Of a stretch of DNA of 64,000 nucleotides, positions 8,062 through 16,279 are shown one piece after another; positions within the stretch are counted from its first letter, which is position 1; the number at the start of each line of letters is the position of its first letter. The translations under genes were made by a program, and so were the position numbers. Origin of the DNA: Flavobacteriales bacterium (GTDB lineage: Bacteria; Bacteroidota; Bacteroidia; Flavobacteriales_F; PHOS-HE28); assembly GCA_020635675.1 (NCBI GenBank), contig JACJZJ010000002.1, forward strand, positions 372,001 to 436,000, read 5' to 3'. The notes under the pieces were generated by a model, which saw only the letters and a program-made list of their open reading frames with translations, did no database searches and was not told the DNA's origin.

Positions 8062-9111
8062 ATGAAGCTCACCGCATTCAAGTTCGATCTGCCGAAGGAG
8101 CAGATCGCCCTCTATCCCTCCAAGGACCGCGATGGATCCCGCCTGATGGTGCTCCACAAGAAGGACGGGAAGATCGAACACAAGAAGTTCAAGGACATCA
8201 TCGACTACTTTGATGAGGGGGATACCTTCATCGTGAACGATACCAAGGTGTTCCCTGCCCGTCTATGGGGCAACAAGGAGAAGACCGGCGCGAAGATCGA
8301 AGTGTTCATGCTGCGCGAGCTGAACCGGGACAGCCTGCTGTGGGACGTGCTGGTGGACCCGGCGCGGAAGATCCGGATCGGCAACAAGCTGTACTTCGGC
8401 AAGAACGATGAACTGGTGGCCGAGGTGATCGACAACACCACCAGCCGAGGACGCACGCTCCGCTTCCTTTTCGACGGCACCTACGAGGAGTTCAAGAACG
8501 CCATCACCGAAATGGGCGAGACCCCGCTGCCCAAGTACATCAAACGGGAGACCGAACCCAGCGACGCCGAAAGGTACCAGACCATCTATGCGCGGAACGA
8601 AGGCGCCGTGGCGGCGCCGACCGCCGGACTCCACTTCAGCCGTGAGCTGATGAAGCGCATGGAACTGAAGGGCGTCCATTTCGCCAACATCACGCTGCAC
8701 GTGGGGCTGGGCACGTTCCGGCCGGTGGAAGTGGAGGACCTGACCAAGCACAAGATGGACTCCGAACAGGTGCTCATCGACCAGGAGGCCTGCCGCATCA
8801 TCAATGAGGCGAAGGATCGCCGGAAGAAAGTGTGTGCCGTCGGCACAACGAGCATGCGTGCCATCGAAACGAGCGTCTCCACCGACAACCACATCAAGCC
8901 GTACAACGGCTGGACCAACAAGTTCATCTTCCCCCCCTACGACTTCAGCATCGCGGACCGCATGGTGACCAACTTCCACATGCCGGAGAGCACGCTTTTG
9001 ATGATGGTGACGGCATTCGGCGGGTACGATCACGTGATGAACGCCTACAAAGTGGCGATCAAGGAAAAGTATCGCTTCTTCAGCTACGGGGACGCGATGT
9101 TGATCATCTGA
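8062..9111 (+). CDS. queA: S-adenosylmethionine:tRNA ribosyltransferase-isomerase
   Basis: Transfers and isomerises the ribosyl part of SAM onto preQ1-tRNA, the penultimate step of queuosine synthesis. 349 aa, the usual length. Typical blocks seen are FKFDLPKEQIALYP at the start, NDTKVFPARLWG (about residues 59-70), GAVAAPTAGLHFS (about 184-196) and MVTNFHMPESTLLMMV near residue 300. No other queuosine gene is in the window. A strong terminator follows. Confidence 0.97.
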   Translation: MKLTAFKFDLPKEQIALYPSKDRDGSRLMVLHKKDGKIEHKKFKDIIDYFDEGDTFIVNDTKVFPARLWGNKEKTGAKIEVFMLRELNRDSLLWDVLVDPARKIRIGNKLYFGKNDELVAEVIDNTTSRGRTLRFLFDGTYEEFKNAITEMGETPLPKYIKRETEPSDAERYQTIYARNEGAVAAPTAGLHFSRELMKRMELKGVHFANITLHVGLGTFRPVEVEDLTKHKMDSEQVLIDQEACRIINEAKDRRKKVCAVGTTSMRAIETSVSTDNHIKPYNGWTNKFIFPPYDFSIADRMVTNFHMPESTLLMMVTAFGGYDHVMNAYKVAIKEKYRFFSYGDAMLII

Positions 9112-9129
9112 CCCGGGCACACGATGTCA

Positions 9130-9165
9130 GCGAAGGCCGCGGCGAACTCCGCGGCCTTCGCTTTT
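9130..9165 (+). terminator. Rho-independent terminator after queA
   Basis: A perfect 13-base-pair stem (9130-9142 with 9149-9161), a six-base loop and TTTT at 9162-9165. It closes the ftsX-queA side. Confidence 0.85.
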
Positions 9166-9199
9166 CCGTTCCATCCCTTTGCGGTTACTTCACACCGCC

Positions 9200-9871
9200 T
9201 TGTCCCGAGCAACCCTCATCGTCGCCGGCGGCACCGGTACCCGCTTCGGTGGAAGCATCCCCAAGCAATTCCAGTTGTTGCGGGGTCGACCGTTGTTGAG
9301 TTGGGCGGTGGAGGCCTTCCATGTGTCCGATCCGGAAATGCCGATCGTGGTCGTGCTCCCAGAACCACACATCGACCTCTGGCGGACCCTGTGCATCGGT
9401 CATGGGTTCCACGTGCCGCACGCGGTGGTGGCAGGCGGCACTGAGCGCTTCCACTCGGTGAAGGCCGGCCTTGGAACGGTGCAGGGCGATCCCGTGCTGG
9501 CCGTGCACGACGGCGTGCGGCCCCTGCCCAGCGCTGAACTGATCGCGCGGTGCTTCACCCAAGCCGAGGACCAGGGAAGCGCTATTCCGGTGATGCCTGT
9601 GACCTTCTCCGTTCGCGAGGTCGATACGGACGGCAGTCGTTCGCTGGACCGTGCTCGCCTGCGCAACGTGCAGACGCCCCAATGTTTCCGGGCGTCCATC
9701 CTGCGGGAAGCCTTCGCCCTGCCGTACGATCCGGCATTCACCGATGAGGCCACGCTCGTGGAGCGGACCGGCCGCAGGGTCCATCTCGTGGAGGGCGAGG
9801 AACGGAACATCAAGGTGACCACGCCGTTGGACATGCGCGTGGCGAACCTCATCCTCGAGGCCGGTTCCTGA
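9200..9871 (+). CDS. ispD: 2-C-methyl-D-erythritol 4-phosphate cytidylyltransferase
   Basis: Third step of the MEP isoprenoid route: CTP + MEP gives CDP-ME. The nucleotide-binding loop is LIVAGGTGTRFGGSIPKQF, followed by VHDGVRPL (about residue 100) and NVQTPQCF (about 155). The frame opens at a TTG at 9179, but the family begins right at the loop, so the TTG at 9200 (MSRATLIVAGG) is the more likely start. No ATG is available. Length is then 223 aa. Together with dxs at the other end of the window it shows the organism uses the MEP rather than the mevalonate route. Confidence 0.93.
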   Translation: MSRATLIVAGGTGTRFGGSIPKQFQLLRGRPLLSWAVEAFHVSDPEMPIVVVLPEPHIDLWRTLCIGHGFHVPHAVVAGGTERFHSVKAGLGTVQGDPVLAVHDGVRPLPSAELIARCFTQAEDQGSAIPVMPVTFSVREVDTDGSRSLDRARLRNVQTPQCFRASILREAFALPYDPAFTDEATLVERTGRRVHLVEGEERNIKVTTPLDMRVANLILEAGS

Positions 9872-9881
9872 AGGATCGGGC

Positions 9882-9889
9882 GATCTTTG
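9882..9889 (+). promoter_or_regulatory. -7 box of rlmN
   Basis: GATCTTTG, one mismatch to TAnnTTTG, ending four bases before the rlmN ATG; the mRNA would be nearly leaderless. Confidence 0.45.
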
Positions 9890-9893
9890 TGGA

Positions 9894-10967
9894 ATGGCCG
9901 CAGACACGGATATCCGCGTCCTGTCCCGTCAGGAGATCGAGGCACTGACCGCGGAGCTCGGTGAGAAGCCCTATCGTGCCCGGCAACTCTGGGAGTGGAT
10001 CTGGAAGAAAGGCGCCCGTTCCTGGGACGACATGAGCGACCTGCCCAAGACCTTCCGATCGCTGCTTTCCGAACGTTTTCTACTACGCCCGCTCGCGCTG
10101 GCAGAGGAGCAGCGCAGCAGCGATGGCACGGTGAAGTGCGCGTTCCGCACTTGGGACGGGCACATTGTGGAGGGGGTGCTGATCCCAACACCCACACGGC
10201 TCACCGCCTGCATCAGCAGCCAGATCGGCTGTAGCCTGACCTGCTCGTTCTGTGCCACCGGCAGGTTGAAACGCATCCGCAACCTCGAAGCGGCCGAGAT
10301 CGTGGACCAGGTCGTGGAGGTCGATCGGCTGGCCCGCAAGTACCACGACCAAGGCTTGACGAACATCGTTTACATGGGTATGGGCGAGCCCCTGTTGAAT
10401 TATGCGAACACCCTGCGCAGCGCGGAGCGCATCTCCGCGGAGGACTGGTTGGGCATGAGCCCCCGCCGGATCACGGTGAGCACCGCGGGCATCGCAAAAA
10501 TGATCTTGAAGCTGGCCAATGATGGTGCTCGTTTCGAACTGGCGCTCAGTCTGCATGCGGCCAATGATGCGAAACGTGCACGGATCATGCCGATCAACGA
10601 ACAGAACGACCTGGCCGCTCTGAAGGATGCCCTGCGTCATTTCACGCGGACCACAGGCAGGCCGGTCACCTTCGAATACATCCTGCTCCGGGGGTTCAAC
10701 GATACGCTCCAGGACGCGCAGGAACTGGTGCGCTACGCAAGCGATGTGCATGCGAAGGTGAATCTCATCGAATACAACCCCATCGACGCGGGTGGATTCG
10801 GACGGACGGAGCCGCGGGATGCGGAGGCGTTCCAGCAACACCTGCAGCGCAAGGGGATCGTCGCGCGCATCCGGCGGAGCCGCGGAAGGGATATCGATGC
10901 CGCTTGTGGACAGCTGGCCAACAAGAACGAACCCGCGCTGAAGGAAGGGGAACGGCTGTTGAAGTGA
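9894..10967 (+). CDS. rlmN: Dual-specificity rRNA/tRNA m2A methyltransferase RlmN
   Basis: Radical-SAM enzyme that methylates C2 of A2503 in 23S rRNA, and A37 of some tRNAs. 357 aa. The iron-sulfur motif Cx3CxxC is visible as CSLTCSFC (about residues 112-119), followed by GMGEPLLNY (about 162) and the SAM-binding stretch near RRITVSTAG. The last part (RRSRGRDIDAACGQLA) carries the family's conserved Cys. The start ATG at 9894 is 22 bases behind ispD. Confidence 0.97.
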   Translation: MAADTDIRVLSRQEIEALTAELGEKPYRARQLWEWIWKKGARSWDDMSDLPKTFRSLLSERFLLRPLALAEEQRSSDGTVKCAFRTWDGHIVEGVLIPTPTRLTACISSQIGCSLTCSFCATGRLKRIRNLEAAEIVDQVVEVDRLARKYHDQGLTNIVYMGMGEPLLNYANTLRSAERISAEDWLGMSPRRITVSTAGIAKMILKLANDGARFELALSLHAANDAKRARIMPINEQNDLAALKDALRHFTRTTGRPVTFEYILLRGFNDTLQDAQELVRYASDVHAKVNLIEYNPIDAGGFGRTEPRDAEAFQQHLQRKGIVARIRRSRGRDIDAACGQLANKNEPALKEGERLLK

Positions 10968-10990
10968 TCCCTGCGCGCGGTTCTTCGGCG

Positions 10991-11734
10991 TCAGAACCCG
11001 ATGCCCACCTTCACCCCGAGGAAGAACGCGGCCGTGAGGTCGTCCTTCGTCTCGATCGCATAGTTGTAGACCCCCTGAGAAAGATCGAGCGTCTCCTTTA
11101 CGATCTCCAGGTGGCGGTCACGCAGGGCCAGCCCCCCGTACACATCGAACAACCAGTTGCTCGTGACACTGAGCCGTTGATAGCCGATGAGTACCCGGAA
11201 GTCGTTGTAGATGCGACTATCGAGGTCCTTCACGTCGGTGAAGAACCCGCTGCTGTCCTTGCGACTGATGTCCTTCAAATACTCCAGATGGGCGAATTCG
11301 ATCTGCGCGTAGGTGCCCTGGGGTTCGATGTCGTCCGGGAAGTACCAGCGGATCCCAAGATGGTAGGAGGGCCTGGCGATCAGGTCCGTACCGGCCCCGT
11401 AGTCATCGGCATCGGTGGCATCACCCACCAGCGATACGTTGAGGTAGTTGCGCCAGGTGAATCCGAGGCCCGCCTCTATCCCGAGATGAGGTGTCAACGC
11501 GCGTTCATAGTAGATCGGGATCTCGCCCCGGAAGAACAAAAGCGGATTCAACTTGATCACGTTCTTCACGCTCTTGACCGTGTCGAACTGCGCGGCCAAG
11601 CGTTCCTTGTACAGCACCACGGATGAACGTTTCGGTCGTTTCTTCCGCTCCATCTCCTGGGCGTGGAGACCGGTGCCAACCAGGACCAGGATCAGCAGGA
11701 GGCAGGAACGGGAAAGGATCTTCCGGGGATGCAT
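10991..11734 (-). CDS. Secreted outer-membrane beta-barrel-like protein, unknown function
   Basis: 247 aa with a signal peptide (SCLLLILVLVGTGLHAQ) starting at the ATG at 11734. The upstream continuation of the frame is antisense to the polyprenyl synthase and is not counted. Alternating hydrophobic strands, Gly/Tyr-rich turns and a C-terminus ending in a hydrophobic aromatic pattern (AAFFLGVKVGIGF) suggest a small outer-membrane barrel. A short basic stretch (MERKKRPKRSS) follows the signal peptide. I recognise no named family. It is divergent from the polyprenyl synthase, with 69 bases between the starts. Confidence 0.7.
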   Translation of the reverse strand: MHPRKILSRSCLLLILVLVGTGLHAQEMERKKRPKRSSVVLYKERLAAQFDTVKSVKNVIKLNPLLFFRGEIPIYYERALTPHLGIEAGLGFTWRNYLNVSLVGDATDADDYGAGTDLIARPSYHLGIRWYFPDDIEPQGTYAQIEFAHLEYLKDISRKDSSGFFTDVKDLDSRIYNDFRVLIGYQRLSVTSNWLFDVYGGLALRDRHLEIVKETLDLSQGVYNYAIETKDDLTAAFFLGVKVGIGF

Positions 11735-11739
11735 CCCCA

Positions 11740-11747
11740 CGAAAGTA
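11740..11747 (-). promoter_or_regulatory. -7 box of the barrel protein at 10991-11734
   Basis: TACTTTCG on the minus strand, five bases before the ATG at 11734. This supports that start over any upstream codon. Confidence 0.5.
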
Positions 11748-11788
11748 CGGGGCCTCCGGATACGACGGACCAGGGACGTGCCGATCGC

Positions 11789-11796
11789 CATCTTTG
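11789..11796 (+). promoter_or_regulatory. -7 box of the polyprenyl synthase gene
   Basis: CATCTTTG, one mismatch to TAnnTTTG, seven bases before the ATG at 11804. Confidence 0.45.
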
Positions 11797-11803
11797 CCGA
11801 CGG

Positions 11804-12778
11804 ATGATGACCCTTGAGGAGATCCAGCGACCGATACGGGCCGAGATGTCCGAGTTCGAGACCCGCTTCCGCGATGCGATGCGGAGCAGGACGGCCCTGC
11901 TGGACCGGGTGATGCACTACATCGTGCGCCGCAAGGGCAAACAGATGCGTCCCATGTTCACCCTGCTGAGCGCACGGTCGTTCGGCCCGGTGAACGACGA
12001 GGGATTCGTCGCCGCCTCCTTGATCGAACTCCTGCACACCGCCACACTGGTGCATGATGATGTCGTGGACGGCAGTCCATTGCGCCGCGGTTTCTTCAGC
12101 ATCAACGCCCTCTGGAAGAACAAGATCGCCGTGCTGGTGGGCGACTATCTCTTGAGCCGGGGATTGCTGCTGGCCGTGGAACACGGCCAGTTCGAGCTGC
12201 TCGCGATCGTAAGCCGGGCCGTGCGCGAGATGAGCGAAGGCGAACTGCTCCAGATCGAGAAGGCCAGGGGGTTGAACTTCGAAGAGGAGGTCTACTTCGA
12301 GATCATCCGGCAGAAGACCGCGAGCCTGATCGCGGCCTGCTGTGCCAGCGGCGCCGCTGCCGGTGGCGCCGGACCGGAGCAGGTGATGCGAATGCACCGG
12401 TTCGGGGAACTGACCGGGATCGCCTTCCAGATCAAGGACGACCTGTTCGACTATGGGACCGGTGACCGGAGCGGCAAACCAACGGGGCTCGACATCAAGG
12501 AGCGGAAGCTGACCCTTCCCCTCATCCATGCCCTGCGACAGGTGTCACCCTCCGAACGCCGCTGGATGGTGCGCGTAGTGAAGGCACGCGCGCAGGACGG
12601 CCGTCAGGTGGAACGTCTGGTGGAACGCGTGGCGGAGGTCGGCGGCATCGCGCACGCCCACGAATGCATGCTGGCCCATCGCGATCAAGCACTGGAGCTG
12701 CTGCATACCTTTCCGGAAAATGAGGCCAGACGAGCCTTGGAGGGCCTCGTGCAGCTCACCGTGGAACGCGACAAATGA
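11804..12778 (+). CDS. Polyprenyl diphosphate synthase
   Basis: Chain-lengthening trans-prenyltransferase, likely making the side chain of menaquinone. 324 aa from the first of two adjacent ATGs at 11804. Motifs: KGKQMRPMFTLL (about residue 43), the first aspartate-rich region in LVHDDVVDGSPLRRG (about 83-97), which is DDVVD in the DDxxD place, and the second, IKDDLFDYG, near residue 210. The frame opens further upstream but that part is antisense to the barrel protein, and the promoter box sits right before 11804. The stop overlaps the next ATG (ATGA), indicating translational coupling. Octaprenyl versus other chain length cannot be told by eye. Confidence 0.92.
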   Translation: MMTLEEIQRPIRAEMSEFETRFRDAMRSRTALLDRVMHYIVRRKGKQMRPMFTLLSARSFGPVNDEGFVAASLIELLHTATLVHDDVVDGSPLRRGFFSINALWKNKIAVLVGDYLLSRGLLLAVEHGQFELLAIVSRAVREMSEGELLQIEKARGLNFEEEVYFEIIRQKTASLIAACCASGAAAGGAGPEQVMRMHRFGELTGIAFQIKDDLFDYGTGDRSGKPTGLDIKERKLTLPLIHALRQVSPSERRWMVRVVKARAQDGRQVERLVERVAEVGGIAHAHECMLAHRDQALELLHTFPENEARRALEGLVQLTVERDK

Positions 12779-13224
12779 GGGGGTCCGCCATCATCATCAC
12801 ACTGCTTCTGACCTCTTGTTCGGTGCCCGCACCGGCACCCGAGCGACCTGCGACCCCCATGGTGGAGCGGGCGCAAAGGCCCGTGCATTTCGGGCCACAG
12901 GATACGATCCCTCCTGGCGCCGGCGATGGGGAACATACGATCCGCCTGCCCGACGGATCGACCATGACGGGGCGGTTCCAGGACGGCATGCGCGAAGGCC
13001 CGTGGAAGAGCTTTTTCCCGAACGGTGAACTGCGCAGCACCGGCGAGTTCCATCTGGGCCGGTCCAACGGCGACGTGGAGGTCTACCGCGAGGGTGGCGT
13101 ACCTTACTACACCGGGCGGATGCGGAACGATGAACGTGTGGGGACCTGGCACTACTACGATACCAAAGGCAGAACGATCCGCACGGTGAACGAGGACAGT
13201 TTGCGTGCGATCAGGGAACGCTGA
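12775..13224 (+). CDS. Lipoprotein with MORN-type (YwqK-like) repeats
   Basis: 149 aa. The N-terminus has a lipobox (LLTSC, Cys at about residue 15), so the protein is probably anchored to a membrane through lipid. From about residue 52 three short repeats of the MORN_2 kind are visible: LPDGSTMTGRFQDGMREGPW, then FFPNGELRSTGEFHLGRSNG, then YREGGVPYYTGRMRNDERVG. Such proteins are widespread in Bacteroidota and of unknown function. Translation is coupled to the polyprenyl synthase by an ATGA overlap. Confidence 0.82.
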   Translation: MRGSAIIITLLLTSCSVPAPAPERPATPMVERAQRPVHFGPQDTIPPGAGDGEHTIRLPDGSTMTGRFQDGMREGPWKSFFPNGELRSTGEFHLGRSNGDVEVYREGGVPYYTGRMRNDERVGTWHYYDTKGRTIRTVNEDSLRAIRER

Positions 13225-13248
13225 GAGCAAGGCCGTTCCGCGACCCCG

Positions 13249-13256
13249 TAAATTCG
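13249..13256 (+). promoter_or_regulatory. -7 box of dnaG
   Basis: TAAATTCG, one mismatch to TAnnTTTG, six bases before the dnaG ATG. Confidence 0.45.
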
Positions 13257-13262
13257 ATCGCC

Positions 13263-15215
13263 ATGATCGCGCCAGAAGCCATCCAGCAAGTGAAGGATGC
13301 CGTTCGCATCGAGGAGGTGGTGGGCGATTTCGTGGCGCTCAAACGCAAGGGGCCACGCTATCTCGGTCTGTGTCCCTTCCACAACGAAAAGACCCCATCG
13401 TTCAACGTCAGCCCGGCCCTCGGGATCTTCAAGTGCTTCGGTTGTGGGGAAGCGGGCGACGCCATCACTTTCCTGCGCAAGCACGAACATCTCGGGTACG
13501 TTGAAGCGGTGCGGTGGCTGGCCAAGCGCTATGGGATCGATCTGCCCGAGGAGGAGGTCACCCCGGAACAGGCCGCCGAACAGAGCGAGCGGGAGAGCCT
13601 ATCCGTCGTCCAATCGTTCGCGCTCAAGTGGAGCGTGGAGCAGCTTTGGAGCACCGAGGAGGGCCGTCGGATCGGTTCGAGCTACTTCCGGGAACGGGGT
13701 TTTCGGGAGGAGACCATCCGACACTTCCAGCTCGGCTACGTCCCCGAACGGGGGGATGCCTTCTGCAGCACGGCGCTGGAACAGGGCTTCCGACCGGAAA
13801 TGCTGGAGAAGGCCGGGTGGGCCAAACTGCGTGAGGACGGAACACCGTGGGACTTCTTTCAGGGGCGGGTCACCTTTCCGATCCACAGCGTCAGTGGGCA
13901 GGTGATCGGATTCGGTGCGCGCACGTTGCGCAGCGACAAGAAACTGCCCAAGTACTTCAACAGCCCGGAAAGCGTCCTCTACAACAAGAGCCGCTCGCTT
14001 TACGGCATCCACTTTGCCCGAAAGTCCATGGCCGAAACCGGACTCTGCCATTTGGTGGAGGGATATACGGACGTGATCAGCCTGCACCAGGCGGGTGTAA
14101 CGAACGTGGTGGCCAGCAGCGGCACCAGTCTCACCGAGGAACAGGTCCGCCTGATCAAGCGATACGCGGACACGGTCACGATCCTCTATGACGGTGATCC
14201 CGCGGGGGTCAAGGCGAGCCTGCGTGGGATAGACCTGATACTGGCAGAGGGACTGGGCGCGAAGGTGGTGCTCTTTCCGGAAGGGGAGGATCCCGACAGT
14301 TTCGCTCGAACGCGAAGCAGCACCGAGGTGGAGGCGTTCCTGCGCGAAGAAGCGAAGGATTTCCTGGTGTTCAAGACCGGGCTGCTGATGGCGGACACCG
14401 GCGGCGATCCGGTTCGGAAGGCGGCGGCGATCCACGACATCGTGGAGAGCATCGCCCATGTACCCGACCAGGTGTTGCGGTCACTCTATGTGAAGGAGTG
14501 CGCACGGGGACTCGATGTGAACGAACAGGCCCTGATCGCCGAATTGAACAAAGTGCTGCGGAAGCGCTTCCGCAAGGAGCTTGGCCGGGCTGCGGACGAA
14601 ACCGAAAGGCTGGACCCGGCGCTGCACCCCGTGCAACCACCATCCGCGGTGGAACGCACCACCGCCGCGCAGGAGAGGGACCTGCTACGCATGCTCCTGA
14701 ACTATGGCCACGAACGGATCGTGGTACCGTTCCAGAACGAGGACGGGTCAACGAGCGAGGAGGAGACCACCGTGGCCGAAACGATGTTCATGCTGCTCGC
14801 CGTGGACGACATCCTTTTCGACGACCCGCTGTTCCGGGAAGTGTATCTCGACTACCGGCATGCCAGCAATCTCGGTGACAAGCCCGATGCCTCGCGGTAC
14901 ACATCGCACGAAAAGGACCATTGGCGCGAACTGTCCATCGACCTGCTGACGGAGAAGCATGACCTGTCACCCAATTGGCGGGACAAGCATCGGATCCATG
15001 TCGGCCGCGAGAGGGACCGATTGTTCGACGCGATGGAGGAGGGTATCGACATCCTGCGGGAACGGCGCGTGGACAGGATGATCCGTGAAAAACAGGAGAC
15101 CCTGCGCAACGAGACCAACGAGGACACCGTGAACCTGGTCCTCGCGGAGATCCAGGCCCTGAACGAGGCCAAGAGATCCCTGGCCCAACGCACAGGCCGC
15201 GTGGTGGTGGGTTGA
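13263..15215 (+). CDS. dnaG: DNA primase DnaG
   Basis: Synthesises RNA primers for lagging-strand replication. 650 aa. The N-terminal CHC2 zinc-binding domain shows CPFHNEKTPSF and then FKCFGCG (residues about 37-63). The catalytic core with the Toprim fold contains LVEGYTDVISLHQAGV (about residue 263), the ASSGTSLT turn and the acidic pair in YDGDPAG (about 310). The C-terminal 200 residues form the helicase-interaction region and end in a charged helix. It stands alone here, not in the usual rpsU-dnaG-rpoD order of proteobacteria. Confidence 0.97.
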   Translation: MIAPEAIQQVKDAVRIEEVVGDFVALKRKGPRYLGLCPFHNEKTPSFNVSPALGIFKCFGCGEAGDAITFLRKHEHLGYVEAVRWLAKRYGIDLPEEEVTPEQAAEQSERESLSVVQSFALKWSVEQLWSTEEGRRIGSSYFRERGFREETIRHFQLGYVPERGDAFCSTALEQGFRPEMLEKAGWAKLREDGTPWDFFQGRVTFPIHSVSGQVIGFGARTLRSDKKLPKYFNSPESVLYNKSRSLYGIHFARKSMAETGLCHLVEGYTDVISLHQAGVTNVVASSGTSLTEEQVRLIKRYADTVTILYDGDPAGVKASLRGIDLILAEGLGAKVVLFPEGEDPDSFARTRSSTEVEAFLREEAKDFLVFKTGLLMADTGGDPVRKAAAIHDIVESIAHVPDQVLRSLYVKECARGLDVNEQALIAELNKVLRKRFRKELGRAADETERLDPALHPVQPPSAVERTTAAQERDLLRMLLNYGHERIVVPFQNEDGSTSEEETTVAETMFMLLAVDDILFDDPLFREVYLDYRHASNLGDKPDASRYTSHEKDHWRELSIDLLTEKHDLSPNWRDKHRIHVGRERDRLFDAMEEGIDILRERRVDRMIREKQETLRNETNEDTVNLVLAEIQALNEAKRSLAQRTGRVVVG

Positions 15216-15228
15216 GCAGCGCCACCGA

Positions 15229-15236
15229 TACCTTTG
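15229..15236 (+). promoter_or_regulatory. -7 box of the CDF transporter gene
   Basis: TACCTTTG, perfect TAnnTTTG, with TTG at 15212 as a possible -33. Only four bases separate it from the ATG at 15241, so the mRNA is probably leaderless. Confidence 0.6.
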
Positions 15237-15240
15237 GGCC

Positions 15241-16125
15241 ATGGCCCACGACCACGGCCATTCCCACACGACCAGTGTGAAGTTGCTGCGCACGGCATTC
15301 CTGCTGAACGCCACCTTCACCGTCATCGAACTTGTGGGCAGCACGCTTACAGGCAGCGTAGCCGTGCTCGCTGATGCGGTGCATGACCTGGGGGATTGCC
15401 TGGTACTCGGTGCGGCATGGTACCTCCAGCACATTTCCATCCGGGGAAGGGACGAGCATTACACGTTCGGCTACGCCCGGTTCAGCATGTTGGGCGGCTG
15501 GCTGGCGGCGATGGTCCTGATCGCCGGTGCCATTTGGACGGTGTCCATGGCCGTGCCGCGCATGTTCGACCCCCGAATGCCCCACACCACAGGCATGATC
15601 GGGCTCGCCTTATTGGGGCTGGTCGCCAATGGGTTCGCCGCCTGGTCGCTCCATCGAGGGCATAGCTTGAACGAGAAGGGGGTGTTCCTGCACCTGATGG
15701 AGGACCTCCTCGGTTGGGCCGCGGTACTGGTCGGGGCAATGGTGATGCATCTGACCGACCTCGCCTGGATCGACCCGGCCTTGTCCATCGCCATCGCGGT
15801 GTTCATCCTCTTCAACGCGATCGGCACCCTCCGACGTGGCACGCGCATCCTGATGCTTCGCAAACCGGGCGACCTCGACCTGGATGCGCTGACCGAACGG
15901 ATCAAGGCACTGGACCACGTGGTGGGCGTGCACGACCGTCATGCCTGGACCCTGGACGGGAACTACACCGTTCTCACCGTCCATATCGTGGTGGATGAGA
16001 TCGATCCGCTGATCGCACGCACGGTGAAGGAACAGGCGCGCGCCGTGATGGGGGGGATGGGCGTGGCGCACGCCACGATCGAAATGGAACGATCGGGCGA
16101 GGAGTGCACGTTGCAACACCACTGA
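15241..16125 (+). CDS. Cation diffusion facilitator family transporter
   Basis: Proton-driven efflux of divalent metals such as zinc from the cytoplasm. 294 aa. The start has a His-rich tail (AHDHGHSH, residues 2-9), then TM1 (about 18-38) and the TM2 metal site in ADAVHDLGD (about 46-54), where zinc exporters typically have HxxxD. Five or six hydrophobic helices are visible, then a cytoplasmic domain of about 90 residues (LDHVVGVHDRHAWTLDGN). CzcD/ZitB-type is the closest I can say; the metal is not decidable from sequence alone. Confidence 0.92.
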   Translation: MAHDHGHSHTTSVKLLRTAFLLNATFTVIELVGSTLTGSVAVLADAVHDLGDCLVLGAAWYLQHISIRGRDEHYTFGYARFSMLGGWLAAMVLIAGAIWTVSMAVPRMFDPRMPHTTGMIGLALLGLVANGFAAWSLHRGHSLNEKGVFLHLMEDLLGWAAVLVGAMVMHLTDLAWIDPALSIAIAVFILFNAIGTLRRGTRILMLRKPGDLDLDALTERIKALDHVVGVHDRHAWTLDGNYTVLTVHIVVDEIDPLIARTVKEQARAVMGGMGVAHATIEMERSGEECTLQHH

Positions 16126-16126
16126 A

Positions 16127-16279
16127 ATGACCTTCCGCCGATCGGTGTTCCGCGCCCTCGCCCGCTTGAACAAGGCCCTGCTGCCCTCGCTCGGGCAGCG
16201 CGACCTGCAACGCCTCACGAAGCTTCAAAAGGCGCTTGTGGCCTACAGGTATTGGGTCACACGGAACGCCCTGCCCTGA
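16127..16279 (+). CDS. Small basic protein, 50 aa, possibly conserved in Bacteroidota
   Basis: A short frame with an ATG at 16127, one base after the transporter stop, ending in TGA at 16277-16279. It is strongly basic, with the shape FRRSVFRALARLNKALLPSL, a linker, and TKLQKALVAYRYWVTRNALP. I recall Bacteroidota proteins of about 50 aa with the same order (FRK..FK.LAKLNK.LLPS, then Q.A..G.RY.VT...L). That likeness, plus tight spacing behind the transporter, argues for a real gene. Function unknown; an RNA- or membrane-binding role would fit the charge but is guesswork. Confidence 0.65.
   Translation: MTFRRSVFRALARLNKALLPSLGQRDLQRLTKLQKALVAYRYWVTRNALP

Noticed and set aside
10991..12529. A 512-codon minus-strand frame reaching into the polyprenyl synthase
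   Set aside because: Only the part below 11734 has a signal peptide and barrel pattern, and a -7 box stands at 11740-11747. The upper part is antisense to the prenyl synthase.
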